This document shows, one piece after another, positions 1 to 8,677 of a stretch of DNA of 64,000 bases. Origin of the DNA: Pseudomonas sp. DTU12.3. GTDB taxonomy: Bacteria > Pseudomonadota > Gammaproteobacteria > Pseudomonadales > Pseudomonadaceae. The notes under the pieces were generated by a model, which was not told where the DNA came from, did no database searches, and saw only the letters and a list, made by a program, of their open reading frames with translations. The position numbers and the translations under genes were made by a program. The stretch lies in the NCBI RefSeq assembly GCF_004124275.1, contig NZ_CP027218.1, forward strand, positions 1,987,501-2,051,500, read 5' to 3'. Position 1 is the stretch's first letter. Every line of letters begins with the position of its first letter.

Positions 1-339
1 GTCGGCCGCCAGACGCAGCGCACCGGTACCGCCCGGGGTCTGGGTGGCGCCGGCACGTTGTTCGGCGATCAGTTTCGAGTCGGCGCCAAGCACCAACTCG
101 TTGATGACTTTGCCGAACAGTGGATTACCGTGGCCACCGATGTAGGTCTTGGTGTCCTGACTTTCGACCAGTCGCGCCTCGGCGATTTTCACCGCCTCCG
201 GGATTGGCGTCAGGCCCTGGGCATCCTTGTAGACGCCAACGCCCAAGTCGAATTTGCGCGGGTTGGCGTCCTGCGCATACGCCTCCATCAAACCGAGGAT
301 CGGGTCGCCGGGGACCCGGCCGATGGCGTCGAAGTGCAT
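1..339 (-). CDS. phhC: Aromatic amino acid aminotransferase PhhC (3' part cut off by window edge)
   Basis: This is the N-terminal 113 residues of a class I PLP-dependent aminotransferase; the rest lies outside the window. The product starts [20 protein letters not shown] and runs through a conserved YKDAQGLTPIPEAV-type stretch and the TYIGGHGNPLFG and TPGGTGALR motifs typical of the aspartate/aromatic aminotransferase fold. It transaminates tyrosine and phenylalanine in the catabolic pathway fed by PhhA. The ATG overlaps the TAA stop of phhB by one base (TAATG), so the two are translationally coupled. The symbol follows from order A-B-C in the phh operon; tyrB would be an equivalent name. Confidence 0.85.
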   Translation of the reverse strand, partial: MHFDAIGRVPGDPILGLMEAYAQDANPRKFDLGVGVYKDAQGLTPIPEAVKIAEARLVESQDTKTYIGGHGNPLFGKVINELVLGADSKLIAEQRAGATQTPGGTGALRLAAD

Positions 340-695
340 TACTTGCGTCCTTCTGCGGTCTTGGCCACTTCGTCAGTGCGCGCGGCCATGATGAAGTCGT
401 TGCGGTGCAGGCCTTTGATCGAGTGGCTCCACCAGGTCACGGTGACTTTGCCCCACTCGGTCAGCAGGCCCGGGTGATGACCTTCGGCCTCGGAGATTTC
501 GCCGACAGCGTTGGTGAAAGCCAGCGCGTGCTTGAAGTTCTTGAACAGGAAAACTTTCTCCAGCTGCATGATGCTGTCGCGAACTTCGATGTTCCAGTCA
601 GGGATCTGCTTGATCAGGATCGGCAGTTCTTCGTCGCTGACTTGTGGCGCATCGGCGCGGCAGGCTTCGCAGTGGGCTTGGTTCAATGTCGACAT
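339..695 (-). CDS. phhB: Pterin-4a-carbinolamine dehydratase PhhB
   Basis: The 118-residue protein recycles the oxidised pterin cofactor of phenylalanine hydroxylase by dehydrating 4a-hydroxytetrahydrobiopterin. The family signature is visible as [20 protein letters not shown] (the His-His pair is in the active site) and the length equals the usual bacterial form. The ATG at 695 is chosen because it gives the family length; the frame is open 17 codons further upstream but without a better ribosome site. It lies between phhA (70 bp gap) and phhC (1 bp overlap), so the three form one minus-strand operon. Confidence 0.93.
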
Positions 696-764
696 GGTCT
701 GTTCCTGAATTCGATTCTTGTTGGAAATTACTATCTTTGCACGCAAGTCGCGAGCGGGTTCTGC

Positions 765-1556
765 TCAGGCCGCTTTCGGCTTGGGCGGAAATTTTGGCGC
801 GTGCAGACCCAGCTGCATGCCTTGTTTGACCATGGCCATGATGTCTTCATGAGCGACGTCGAACAGGCGCTTGAGGTTCGGCAGGACAAAGTACAGCGGT
901 TGCAGGATGTCGATGCGGTACGGCGTGCGCATCGCTTCGAGCGGGTCGAAGGCTTGATGCTCAGGCTCGTCCGACAGCGAATAAACGGTTTCTTTTGGCG
1001 AAGACAGAATGCCGCCGCCGTAGATACGTTTGCCTTGCGGGGTGTCGACCAGGCCGAACTCGATGGTCATCCAGTACAGCCGCGCCAGGTACACGCGTTC
1101 TTCCTTGGTCGCCTGCAGGCCGAGCTTGCCGTAGGTGTGGGTGAACTCGGCGAACCACGGATTGGTCAGCAGCGGGCAGTGGCCAAAGATCTCGTGGAAA
1201 ATGTCCGGCTCTTGCAGATAGTCGAGCTCTTCGCGGGAACGAATGAACGTCGCCACCGGGAATTGCTTGCTGGCGAGCAGTTCGAAAAAAGTCTGGAAAG
1301 GAATCAGCGCTGGTACACGGGCGACCTGCCAACCGGTGGTCTCGCCGAGCACCTTGTTGATCTCGCCGAGTTGCGGAATGCGGTCGTGGGGCAGACCGAG
1401 TTTTTCGATACCGTCCAGGTACTCCTGGCACGCACGCCCTTCGATCACTTTCAACTGGCGAGTGATCAGCGTGTTCCACACCGCGTGTTCTTCGGCGGGG
1501 TAGTCGATAAAACCTTGCGCATCGGGCTCGCGGGCCACGTATTGCGTCTGCTTCAT
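765..1556 (-). CDS. phhA: Phenylalanine 4-monooxygenase (phenylalanine hydroxylase)
   Basis: The 263-residue iron- and pterin-dependent enzyme converts phenylalanine to tyrosine. The facial triad of iron ligands is visible: H121 and H126 in the motif HEIFGHCPLL and E166 in YWMTIEFGLV. Length matches the monomeric bacterial enzymes (about 262). An AGGAGAG ribosome site precedes the ATG. It heads the phhABC operon and is transcribed divergently from phhR; a PhhR-box-like palindrome lies at 1678-1695. The protein has only the catalytic domain and lacks the regulatory ACT domain of animal enzymes. Confidence 0.96.
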   Translation of the reverse strand: MKQTQYVAREPDAQGFIDYPAEEHAVWNTLITRQLKVIEGRACQEYLDGIEKLGLPHDRIPQLGEINKVLGETTGWQVARVPALIPFQTFFELLASKQFPVATFIRSREELDYLQEPDIFHEIFGHCPLLTNPWFAEFTHTYGKLGLQATKEERVYLARLYWMTIEFGLVDTPQGKRIYGGGILSSPKETVYSLSDEPEHQAFDPLEAMRTPYRIDILQPLYFVLPNLKRLFDVAHEDIMAMVKQGMQLGLHAPKFPPKPKAA

Positions 1557-1677
1557 ACTGCTCTCCTGCTAGGGGAATTCGTTCTTGTTATGTCCAGCGA
1601 TGGGGTCAGAATTACCTGAGAGTGGGGTGGTGTGCAGTAGCTGGCGACGCGTTCGCGTAGGAAAAATCGGTGGATTT

Positions 1678-1695
1678 CGTAAACTATTCGTTACG
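1678..1695. promoter_or_regulatory. Candidate PhhR operator (TyrR-box-like palindrome)
   Basis: The site reads CGTAAA-N6-GTTACG. This is close to the TGTAAA-N6-TTTACA consensus of TyrR/PhhR boxes, and it lies about 120 bp upstream of phhA in the divergent phhA/phhR region. The match was made by eye and no second strong copy was found. Confidence 0.5.
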
Positions 1696-1833
1696 CTTTG
1701 ACCGGTATCTCGCATTTACGGTGACTGGCAGGTTTGAAAAGCGCTGCGACTGTCACATAATCTTGACAACTATCTGCGCGCCTCGACAGAAACATCTGAA
1801 CGTGCGCAGCAATTTGGCCCGGCACTTTCCATT

Positions 1834-1920
1834 GTGGGAGCGGGCTTGCTCGCGAACAGGCCCTGTCAGCCACCTCATAAGTAGCTGCCCTACCGCTTTC
1901 GCGAGCAAGCCCGCTCCCAC
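1834..1920. repeat. REP-type inverted repeat
   Basis: Arms 1834-1855 and 1899-1920 are perfect 22-bp reverse complements (core GTGGGAGCGGGCTTGCTCGC) separated by 43 bp. This is the widespread Pseudomonas REP doublet. It sits between phhA and phhR. The remainder of the 408-bp gap 1557-1964 holds the candidate PhhR operator and no other feature I can support. Confidence 0.85.
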
Positions 1921-1964
1921 AGGTATGTGCTCGGCACTTACTTTCCTATCGTCGGGGCGTTCCT

Positions 1965-3527
1965 ATGCGCATCAAAGTCCACTGCCAGAACCGCATCGGC
2001 ATCCTGCGCGACATCCTCAACCTGCTCGTCGAATACGGGATCAACGTCGCCCGTGGCGAGGTTGGTGGTGAGCACGGCAATGCGATCTATCTGCACTGTC
2101 CGAACCTGATCAACATCCAGTTCCAGGCGTTGCGGCCGAAGTTCGAGGCGATTGCCGGGGTGTTCGGCGTCAAGCGGGTAGGGCTGATGCCGAGCGAGCG
2201 CCGGCACATGGAGTTGAACGCCTTGCTCGGTGCGCTGGAGTTTCCGGTGCTGTCGATCGACATGGGCGGTTCGATCGTCGCGGCCAACCGCGCGGCGGCG
2301 CAGTTGCTCGGCGTGCGCGTGGATGAGGTGCCGGGTATTCCGCTGTCGCGTTACGCCGAAGACTTTGATTTGCCGGAGCTGGTGCGCGCCAATAAATCGC
2401 GCATCAACGGCATGCGCGTGAAGGTCAAGGGCGACGTGTTTCTCGCCGACATCGCGCCGCTGCAATCCGAACACGATGACAGCGAGGCCATGGCCGGTGC
2501 GGTGTTGACCTTGCACCGCGCAGATCGCGTCGGCGAACGTATCTACAACGTGCGCAAGCAAGAGTTGCGTGGCTTCGACAGCATCTTCCAGAGTTCGAAA
2601 GTCATGGCCGCTGTCGTGCGCGAAGCAAGGCGCATGGCACCGCTCGATGCGCCGTTATTGATAGAAGGCGAAACCGGTACCGGCAAGGAATTGCTCGCGC
2701 GCGCCTGCCACCTCGCCAGCCCGCGTGGGCAGTCGCCGTTGATGGCGCTGAACTGCGCCGGTCTGCCGGAATCGATGGCTGAAACCGAGCTGTTCGGCTA
2801 CGGCCCGGGCGCCTTTGAAGGCGCGCGTGCGGAAGGCAAACTCGGGCTGCTTGAGTTGACTGCCGGCGGCACGCTGTTCCTCGATGGCGTCGGTGAAATG
2901 AGCCCGCGCTTGCAAGTGAAACTGCTGCGCTTTCTCCAGGACGGCTGCTTCCGTCGCGTTGGCAGCGATGAAGAGGTTTACCTCGACGTGCGGGTGATCT
3001 GCGCCACCCAGGTCGACTTGTCCGAGCTGTGCGCACGCGGCGAGTTTCGTCAGGATTTGTATCACCGCTTGAACGTGCTTTCGCTGCACATTCCGCCCCT
3101 GCGCGAATGCCTCGACGGTTTGACGCCACTGGTTGAGCACTTTCTTGATCAGGCCAGTCGGCAGATCGGTTGCGCATTGCCAAAACTGGCACCGGCAGCG
3201 ATGGACCGGCTCAGTCATTACCACTGGCCGGGCAATGTGCGGCAGTTGGAGAACGTGCTGTTCCAGGCGGTTTCGCTGTGCGATGGCGGCACGGTCAAGG
3301 CCGAGCACATTCGGCTGCCGGATTATGGCGTGCGTCAGCCGCTTGGCGATTTTTCGCTGGAGGGCGGGCTGGACGAGATTGTCGGGCGCTTCGAGAAAGC
3401 CGTGCTGGAGCGGTTGTATTCCGAACACCCGAGCAGCCGGCAACTGGGTAAGCGACTGGGGGTTTCGCACACCACAATTGCCAACAAGCTGCGTGAATAT
3501 GAAGTGGGCAAAGACCCCGAGAGCTAA
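1965..3527 (+). CDS. phhR: Transcriptional regulator of aromatic amino acid catabolism, TyrR family
   Basis: The 520-residue regulator activates phhABC in response to phenylalanine or tyrosine. Domains in order: N-terminal ACT domain (about 1-75), PAS-like domain (about 80-150), AAA+ ATPase (about 205-430, Walker A GETGTGKE at 235-242) and a C-terminal Fis-type helix-turn-helix (SSRQLGKRLGVSHTTIANKL). The loop that contacts sigma-54 in true bacterial enhancer-binding proteins (GAFTGA) reads GAFEGA at 282-287. This fits TyrR-family members that work with sigma-70 RNA polymerase. The ATG at 1965 lies immediately before the conserved MRIKVHCQNRIGI start. It is divergent from phhA. Confidence 0.93.
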   Translation: MRIKVHCQNRIGILRDILNLLVEYGINVARGEVGGEHGNAIYLHCPNLINIQFQALRPKFEAIAGVFGVKRVGLMPSERRHMELNALLGALEFPVLSIDMGGSIVAANRAAAQLLGVRVDEVPGIPLSRYAEDFDLPELVRANKSRINGMRVKVKGDVFLADIAPLQSEHDDSEAMAGAVLTLHRADRVGERIYNVRKQELRGFDSIFQSSKVMAAVVREARRMAPLDAPLLIEGETGTGKELLARACHLASPRGQSPLMALNCAGLPESMAETELFGYGPGAFEGARAEGKLGLLELTAGGTLFLDGVGEMSPRLQVKLLRFLQDGCFRRVGSDEEVYLDVRVICATQVDLSELCARGEFRQDLYHRLNVLSLHIPPLRECLDGLTPLVEHFLDQASRQIGCALPKLAPAAMDRLSHYHWPGNVRQLENVLFQAVSLCDGGTVKAEHIRLPDYGVRQPLGDFSLEGGLDEIVGRFEKAVLERLYSEHPSSRQLGKRLGVSHTTIANKLREYEVGKDPES

Positions 3528-3554
3528 GTAGAGCTTTTGTTGTGAGCGGGCTGT

Positions 3555-3687
3555 TGTGGCGAGGGGATTTATCCCCGTTCGGCTGCGCAGCAGTCGCCAA
3601 GCCTTTGAATGCGGTCAAGCAGATACACCACATTGAATGGATTTGGGGCGGCTTCGCCACCCAACGGGGATAAATCCCCTCGCCACA
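3555..3687. repeat. Inverted repeat of REP-like type (second family)
   Basis: Arms 3555-3579 and 3663-3687 are perfect 25-bp reverse complements (core GGCGAGGGGATTTATCCCCG) separated by 83 bp. This differs from the REP at 1834. It lies just after phhR, where it could act as a bidirectional terminator. The gap 3528-3900 contains this repeat and the sigma-54 promoter at 3828, and nothing else I can support. Confidence 0.8.
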
Positions 3688-3827
3688 GATCATTGTTGGT
3701 CGTGATGGCCGGCACTTGCCACTTACCGGCATAACACCGCCGGTTTTTCGACTTCGATACATTTCTCCAATCCTCGCAATCTCCCCCAAGTCCTTTGTTT
3801 ACCGGGCTTCGCGCCGCCAGAAAAAAG

Positions 3828-3844
3828 TTGGTCTGCAAATTGCT
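3828..3844 (+). promoter_or_regulatory. Sigma-54 promoter of flgF operon
   Basis: The sequence TTGGTCTGCAAATTGCT carries GG at 3830-3831 and GC at 3842-3843, exactly ten bases apart, with a TTGCT -12 element. It lies 57 bp upstream of the flgF start, as expected for RpoN-dependent class II/III flagellar genes. Confidence 0.75.
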
Positions 3845-3900
3845 TATGGCTCAGCAGTACAGCGGTGGGCGGCAAACGTCCGGCATGCAGAGGAAAGAGT

Positions 3901-4641
3901 GTGGACAAGTACCTTTATGTGGCAATGACCGGTGCCAGCCAGAATGCGCTGGCGCAAAAGGCGCATGCCAACAACCTGGCGAACATCTCCACCAACGGTT
4001 TTCAGAAGGACCTGGAACAGGCCCGTTCGATGCCGGTGTTTGGTGACAGCTTTCCGGCGCGTGCGTTTGCCATGAGCGAACGGCCTGCCACTGATTTCTC
4101 GCCGGGCTCTCTGGTCGAGACCGGGCGTGACCTCGACGTCGCCGTGACCGGCAACGGTTTCATTGCCGTGCAGAACCCGAACGGTGGCGAAAGCTACGTG
4201 CGCACCGGCAGCCTGAATATCGATGCCCTCGGCGTATTGCGCGCCGGCAACGGCATGGCCGTGATGGGCAATGGCGGGCCGATTGCCGTGCCGCCAGAGC
4301 AGCAAGTCGAAGTCGGTGAAGACGGCACCATCAGTATTCGGGCGATGGGCGAAGGCCCGCGCGTCATGGCGGAAGTCGACCGGATCAAACTGGTCAATCC
4401 GGACATCAAGAACATGAACAAGGGCCTCGACGGCTCGATCTACACCAAGGATGGCCAGCCTGCGCCGGCCGATGCCAACGTCAAACTGGTGTCGGGCTTC
4501 CTTGAGTCGAGCAACGTCAACGCCGTCGAAGAGATGACCTCGGTGCTGGCTTTGGCCAAGCAGTTCGAGTTGCACATCAAAATGATGAACACCGCCAAAG
4601 ACGACGACCAGGCCATGGCTCGGGTCTTGCAGATCAGCTAA
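3901..4641 (+). CDS. flgF: Flagellar basal-body rod protein FlgF
   Basis: The 246-residue protein forms part of the proximal/distal rod. It has the N-terminal rod/hook signature (AMTGASQNALAQKAHANNLA, then NISTNGFQKDL) and the C-terminal FlgG-like tail (NVNAVEEMTSVLALAKQFE). GTG at 3901 is chosen as start because AGGAAAG precedes it at good spacing and MDKYLYVAMTG matches the family start; the frame opens further upstream without a ribosome site. It is the first gene of flgFGHIJKL and is preceded by phhR rather than flgE, so this flg cluster is split. Confidence 0.96.
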   Translation: MDKYLYVAMTGASQNALAQKAHANNLANISTNGFQKDLEQARSMPVFGDSFPARAFAMSERPATDFSPGSLVETGRDLDVAVTGNGFIAVQNPNGGESYVRTGSLNIDALGVLRAGNGMAVMGNGGPIAVPPEQQVEVGEDGTISIRAMGEGPRVMAEVDRIKLVNPDIKNMNKGLDGSIYTKDGQPAPADANVKLVSGFLESSNVNAVEEMTSVLALAKQFELHIKMMNTAKDDDQAMARVLQIS

Positions 4642-4686
4642 TTATCAGAACGTCGCGCCGTAAAACAGGCGCACGAGGAGAATTGA

Positions 4687-5472
4687 ATGCTTCCGGCTCT
4701 ATGGGTTGCCAAAACCGGTCTGTCCGCCCAGGACACCAACCTGACCACCATTTCCAACAACCTGGCAAACGTCTCGACCACGGGTTTCAAACGTGACCGC
4801 GCCGAGTTCCAGGACCTGCTGTATCAGATCAAGCGTCAGCCAGGTGCTCAGTCGACCCAGGACAGCGAATTGCCGTCGGGTCTGCAACTGGGTACCGGTG
4901 TGCGCATTGTCGGCACGCAGAAAAACTTCACCGCCGGCAGCCTGCAAACCACCGAGCAGCCGCTGGACCTGGCCGTCGATGGTCGCGGTTTCTTCCAGAT
5001 CCTGCAGCCGGACGGCACCACGTCCTACACCCGTGACGGTACTTTCCACCTCGACTCCAATGGCCAGATCGTCAACGCCAGCGGTTTCGCCCTGGAGCCT
5101 GCGATCGTCATTCCGAACAACGCCCAAAGCTTCACCGTCGGTACCGACGGCACAGTGTCCATCACTGTTCCAGGTAACCCGGCCGCGCAAGTGATCGGCA
5201 ATCTGCAAACCGCCGACTTCATCAACCCGGCCGGTCTGCAAGCGGTAGGCAACAACCTGTTCCTGGAAACCGCTGCTTCCGGCGCACCGCAAATCGGTAC
5301 TCCGGGCCTGAACGGTTTTGGTACCACGCTGCAGAACACCCTGGAAGGTTCCAACGTCAGCACCGTTGAAGAGATGGTCAACATGATCACCACTCAGCGC
5401 GCTTACGAGATGAACTCCAAGGTGATCTCCACCGCCGACCAGATGCTCTCGTTCGTAACGCAGAATCTGTAA
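4687..5472 (+). CDS. flgG: Flagellar distal rod protein FlgG
   Basis: The 261-residue protein builds the distal rod of the flagellar drive shaft. The start MLPALWVAKTGLSAQDTNLT and the motif NNLANVSTTGFKRDRAEF are canonical, as is the C-terminal SNVSTVEEMVNMITTQRAYE motif. Length matches FlgG proteins (about 260). A GAGGAGA ribosome site lies just before the ATG. It follows flgF by 45 bp in the same operon. Paralogy with FlgF is visible in both terminal domains. Confidence 0.98.
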   Translation: MLPALWVAKTGLSAQDTNLTTISNNLANVSTTGFKRDRAEFQDLLYQIKRQPGAQSTQDSELPSGLQLGTGVRIVGTQKNFTAGSLQTTEQPLDLAVDGRGFFQILQPDGTTSYTRDGTFHLDSNGQIVNASGFALEPAIVIPNNAQSFTVGTDGTVSITVPGNPAAQVIGNLQTADFINPAGLQAVGNNLFLETAASGAPQIGTPGLNGFGTTLQNTLEGSNVSTVEEMVNMITTQRAYEMNSKVISTADQMLSFVTQNL

Positions 5473-5525
5473 TCAAGTCTATGAGGCGACCATGAGGTCG
5501 CCTGCAACACCGTGAGGTAAGGGTC

Positions 5526-6221
5526 ATGAAACGCTTCGTATCTGTTCTGGCATTGGGTGGGGTCGTCTCGCTCGCGGGCTGCGTCGCACCGACGCCCAAG
5601 CCCAATGACCCTTACTACGCTCCGGTGTTGCCGCGCACGCCGTTGCCGGCGGCGGCCAACAACGGCTCGATCTATCAGGCCGGGTTCGAGCAGAACCTGT
5701 ACAGCGACCGCAAGGCATTCCGGATCGGTGACATCATCACCATCACCCTGAACGAGAAGACTCAGGCGAGCAAGAACGCCAACTCGCAAGTGGCCAAGAA
5801 CAGCAAGACCGGCATCGGTCTGACCTCGCTGTTCGGCGGTAGCGGCGTCACCAACAATCCGTTGGGTGGCAACGATCTGAGCCTGGACGTCGGTTACAGC
5901 GGCGACCGCGCGACCAAAGGCGACAGCAAGGCTGCGCAGGGCAACACCCTGACCGGTTCGGTCACAGTAACCGTTGCCGATGTGCTGCCCAACGGCATCA
6001 TCGCCGTGCGCGGCGAGAAGTGGATGACCCTCAACACCGGTGATGAACTGGTGCGCATTGCCGGTCTGGTCCGCGCCGATGACATCGCCACCGACAACAC
6101 CGTGTCGTCGACCCGCGTCGCCGATGCACGCATCACCTACTCGGGCACCGGCTCGTTCGCCGATGCGAGTCAGCCAGGCTGGTTCGACCGTTTCTTCCTC
6201 AGCCCGCTGTTCCCTTTCTAG
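5526..6221 (+). CDS. flgH: Flagellar L-ring lipoprotein FlgH
   Basis: The 231-residue outer-membrane lipoprotein forms the L ring around the rod. A lipoprotein signal peptide with lipobox LAGC gives mature Cys19. The body carries the family motifs [20 protein letters not shown] and [20 protein letters not shown]. The length is normal. It is followed directly by flgI, whose GTG start is immediately after the stop, so L- and P-ring subunits are coupled. Confidence 0.97.
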   Translation: MKRFVSVLALGGVVSLAGCVAPTPKPNDPYYAPVLPRTPLPAAANNGSIYQAGFEQNLYSDRKAFRIGDIITITLNEKTQASKNANSQVAKNSKTGIGLTSLFGGSGVTNNPLGGNDLSLDVGYSGDRATKGDSKAAQGNTLTGSVTVTVADVLPNGIIAVRGEKWMTLNTGDELVRIAGLVRADDIATDNTVSSTRVADARITYSGTGSFADASQPGWFDRFFLSPLFPF

Positions 6222-7337
6222 GTGGCTACGTTGAATCTGAAAAGCTTCATGCTGGCGGCGGCCATGATGTCCGCAGCCTTTGGTGCCCACGCCGAGCGGC
6301 TGAAAGATATCGCCAGCATTTCCGGCGTGCGCTCCAACCAGTTGATCGGTTACGGCCTGGTCGTCGGGCTTAACGGCACCGGTGACCAGACCACGCAGAC
6401 CCCGTTCACCCTGCAGACCTTCAACAACATGCTCTCGCAGTTCGGCATCAAAGTGCCGCCGGGTTCGGGCAACGTGCAGTTGAAGAACGTCGCGGCGGTA
6501 TCGGTGAGTGCCGATCTGCCAGCGTTCGCCAAGCCGGGTCAGCAGGTCGACATTACTGTGTCTTCGATCGGTAACTCCAAGAGCCTGCGCGGCGGCACCT
6601 TGTTGCTGACCCCGCTCAAAGGTATCGACGGCAACGTCTACGCCATCGCTCAGGGCAACCTGGTAGTCGGTGGTTTCGATGCCGAAGGTCGCGACGGTTC
6701 GAAGATCACCGTCAACGTTCCGTCGGCCGGTCGCATCCCGGGTGGTGCGTCGGTGGAGCGTTCGGTGCCGAGTGGTTTCAACCAGGGCAACAGCCTGACG
6801 CTGAACCTCAACCGCTCCGACTTCACCACCGCCAAGCGCATCGTCGACAAGATCAACGACATGCTCGGCCCTGGCGTCGCGCAAGCCATCGACGGCGGCT
6901 CGATCCGTGTCACTGCGCCGCTCGATCCGAGCCAGCGCGTCGACTACTTGTCGATCCTCGAAAACCTCGAAGTCGACCCGGGTCAGGCGGTGGCGAAAGT
7001 CATCATCAACTCGCGTACCGGTACCATCGTCATCGGCCAGAACGTCAAGGTTTCGCCGGCCGCCGTGACCCACGGCAGCCTGACCGTGACCATCACCGAA
7101 GACCCGATTGTCAGCCAGCCTGGCCCATTGTCCAACGGCCAGACTGCGGTGGTGCCACGTTCGCGCGTCAACGCCGAGCAAGAAGCCAAACCGATGTTCA
7201 AGTTCGGCCCGGGCACCACCCTCGACGAGATCGTCCGTGCGGTGAACCAGGTCGGCGCGGCGCCGGGTGACTTGATGGCGATCCTCGAAGCACTGAAACA
7301 GGCCGGCGCGTTGCAAGCCGACCTGATCGTGATCTGA
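6222..7337 (+). CDS. flgI: Flagellar P-ring protein FlgI
   Basis: The 371-residue periplasmic protein forms the P ring in the peptidoglycan layer. It has a cleavable signal peptide ending near residue 24 (FGAHA before [11 protein letters not shown]). Family motifs include the [20 protein letters not shown] and [15 protein letters not shown] stretches. The start is taken as GTG at 6222, directly after the flgH stop, because it gives a complete signal peptide; the first internal ATG would remove part of it. Confidence 0.96.
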   Translation: MATLNLKSFMLAAAMMSAAFGAHAERLKDIASISGVRSNQLIGYGLVVGLNGTGDQTTQTPFTLQTFNNMLSQFGIKVPPGSGNVQLKNVAAVSVSADLPAFAKPGQQVDITVSSIGNSKSLRGGTLLLTPLKGIDGNVYAIAQGNLVVGGFDAEGRDGSKITVNVPSAGRIPGGASVERSVPSGFNQGNSLTLNLNRSDFTTAKRIVDKINDMLGPGVAQAIDGGSIRVTAPLDPSQRVDYLSILENLEVDPGQAVAKVIINSRTGTIVIGQNVKVSPAAVTHGSLTVTITEDPIVSQPGPLSNGQTAVVPRSRVNAEQEAKPMFKFGPGTTLDEIVRAVNQVGAAPGDLMAILEALKQAGALQADLIVI

Positions 7338-7348
7338 GGACGGCCATC

Positions 7349-8653
7349 ATGGATATGCGCAAAGGCAGTCTGGTCAGCAACGCCGATTCGGGTTCGTACT
7401 CCGACCTCAATCGCCTGAATCAGCTGAAAGTCGGCGACAAGAACAGCGACGGCAACATGCGCAAGGTGGCGCAGGAATTCGAGTCGCTGTTCATTGGTGA
7501 AATGCTCAAATCGATGCGTTCGGCCACCGAAACGCTGGGTCAGGACAATCCGCTCAACACCCCGGCGGCCAAGCAATATCAGGAAATGTCCGATCAGCAA
7601 CTGGCCGTTTCCATGTCCCGCGAGGGCGGTGGTATCGGCCTGGCTGACGTGCTGTTGCGCCAGATGCAGAAGAACAAACCGATGGCGCCGGGTGAGGCTG
7701 CCGCCGCGTCCGCTGCCAAGCAGGAAGAAGCCCGGGCCAAAGTCGCTGCCGTGGCCACGCCGGTTGCTGCTGGCACCACCGCCACCAACGGTCCGTTGTC
7801 GCGGGTCAATGGCGAGCGTCCGTTGTGGGCTTCGCGTTCCGGGCGTGTGTCGAACACCGCCGGCATTTCGCACAGCAATGACATGGCGATGATCAACAAG
7901 CGTCGTCTGGCCTTGCCGCCGAAACTGGCTGATCGTCTGCTCGCAGGTCTGGTGCCGTCGGCCACGACGAATGCCACGCCGGCGTCGAATACCGTGCTGC
8001 CACGCGCCACCACCGCCGTCACTACTGGCGCAGGCCCGTTGTACAACGGCGACTGGCTGGCCCGTGCCGAAAGCGATAAAGCCACCGGCGGGCAGATGCA
8101 GATTTACGGCCGTGCGATGGCGCAGATCCCGTTGGCGCCGGCGAAAAAAGCCTTCAGTTCCGCCGACGAGTTCGTCAACACCATGTTGCCGATGGCCAAG
8201 GAAGCCGCCGACCGTATCGGCGTCGATCCGCGCTATCTGGTCGCACAGGCGGCACTCGAAACCGGTTGGGGCAAATCGGTCATGCGCGCCCAGGATGGCA
8301 GCAGCAGCCACAACCTGTTTGGCATCAAGGCGAGCGCCAACTGGCAGGGCGATTCGGCCCGGGCGATCACCAGCGAGTTCCGCGACGGGCAGATGGTCAA
8401 GGAGACAGCGGAGTTCCGTTCCTATGCTTCCTACAAGGACAGCTTCCACGATCTGGTGACTTTGCTGCAGACCAATAATCGCTATCAAGATGTCGTGAAG
8501 TCTGCCGATAACCCAGAACAGTTTGTACGCGAGTTGCAGAAGGCCGGTTACGCCACCGACCCGAACTACGCGACAAAGATTTCGCAGATAGCCAAGCAGA
8601 TGAACAGTTTCCAAAACTACGCTGCGGCGGGTGTATCCACCACGCCTTTATAA
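7349..8653 (+). CDS. flgJ: Rod cap and peptidoglycan hydrolase FlgJ
   Basis: The 434-residue protein has two parts. The N-terminal rod-binding domain (about 30-110, NMRKVAQEFESLFIGEMLKS) caps rod growth. The C-terminal glucosaminidase domain (about 265-425, YLVAQAALETGWGKSV with catalytic Glu, then SHNLFGIKA) opens the peptidoglycan for the rod. The linker is long and Ala/Thr-rich, making it longer than the 313-residue enterobacterial form and close to the usual Pseudomonas length. It lies 11 bp after flgI. Confidence 0.96.
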   Translation: MDMRKGSLVSNADSGSYSDLNRLNQLKVGDKNSDGNMRKVAQEFESLFIGEMLKSMRSATETLGQDNPLNTPAAKQYQEMSDQQLAVSMSREGGGIGLADVLLRQMQKNKPMAPGEAAAASAAKQEEARAKVAAVATPVAAGTTATNGPLSRVNGERPLWASRSGRVSNTAGISHSNDMAMINKRRLALPPKLADRLLAGLVPSATTNATPASNTVLPRATTAVTTGAGPLYNGDWLARAESDKATGGQMQIYGRAMAQIPLAPAKKAFSSADEFVNTMLPMAKEAADRIGVDPRYLVAQAALETGWGKSVMRAQDGSSSHNLFGIKASANWQGDSARAITSEFRDGQMVKETAEFRSYASYKDSFHDLVTLLQTNNRYQDVVKSADNPEQFVRELQKAGYATDPNYATKISQIAKQMNSFQNYAAAGVSTTPL

Positions 8654-8677
8654 GGCACAAGGTATAAGGTCTGAACC

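Noticed and set aside
1763..1768. TTGACA as a possible -35 box for phhR
   Set aside because: No acceptable -10 hexamer at 16-18 bp and a REP lies between it and phhR.
5403..7316. A 637-codon minus-strand open frame opposite flgG-flgH-flgI
   Set aside because: It spans three certain plus-strand genes and has no start context or known motif.
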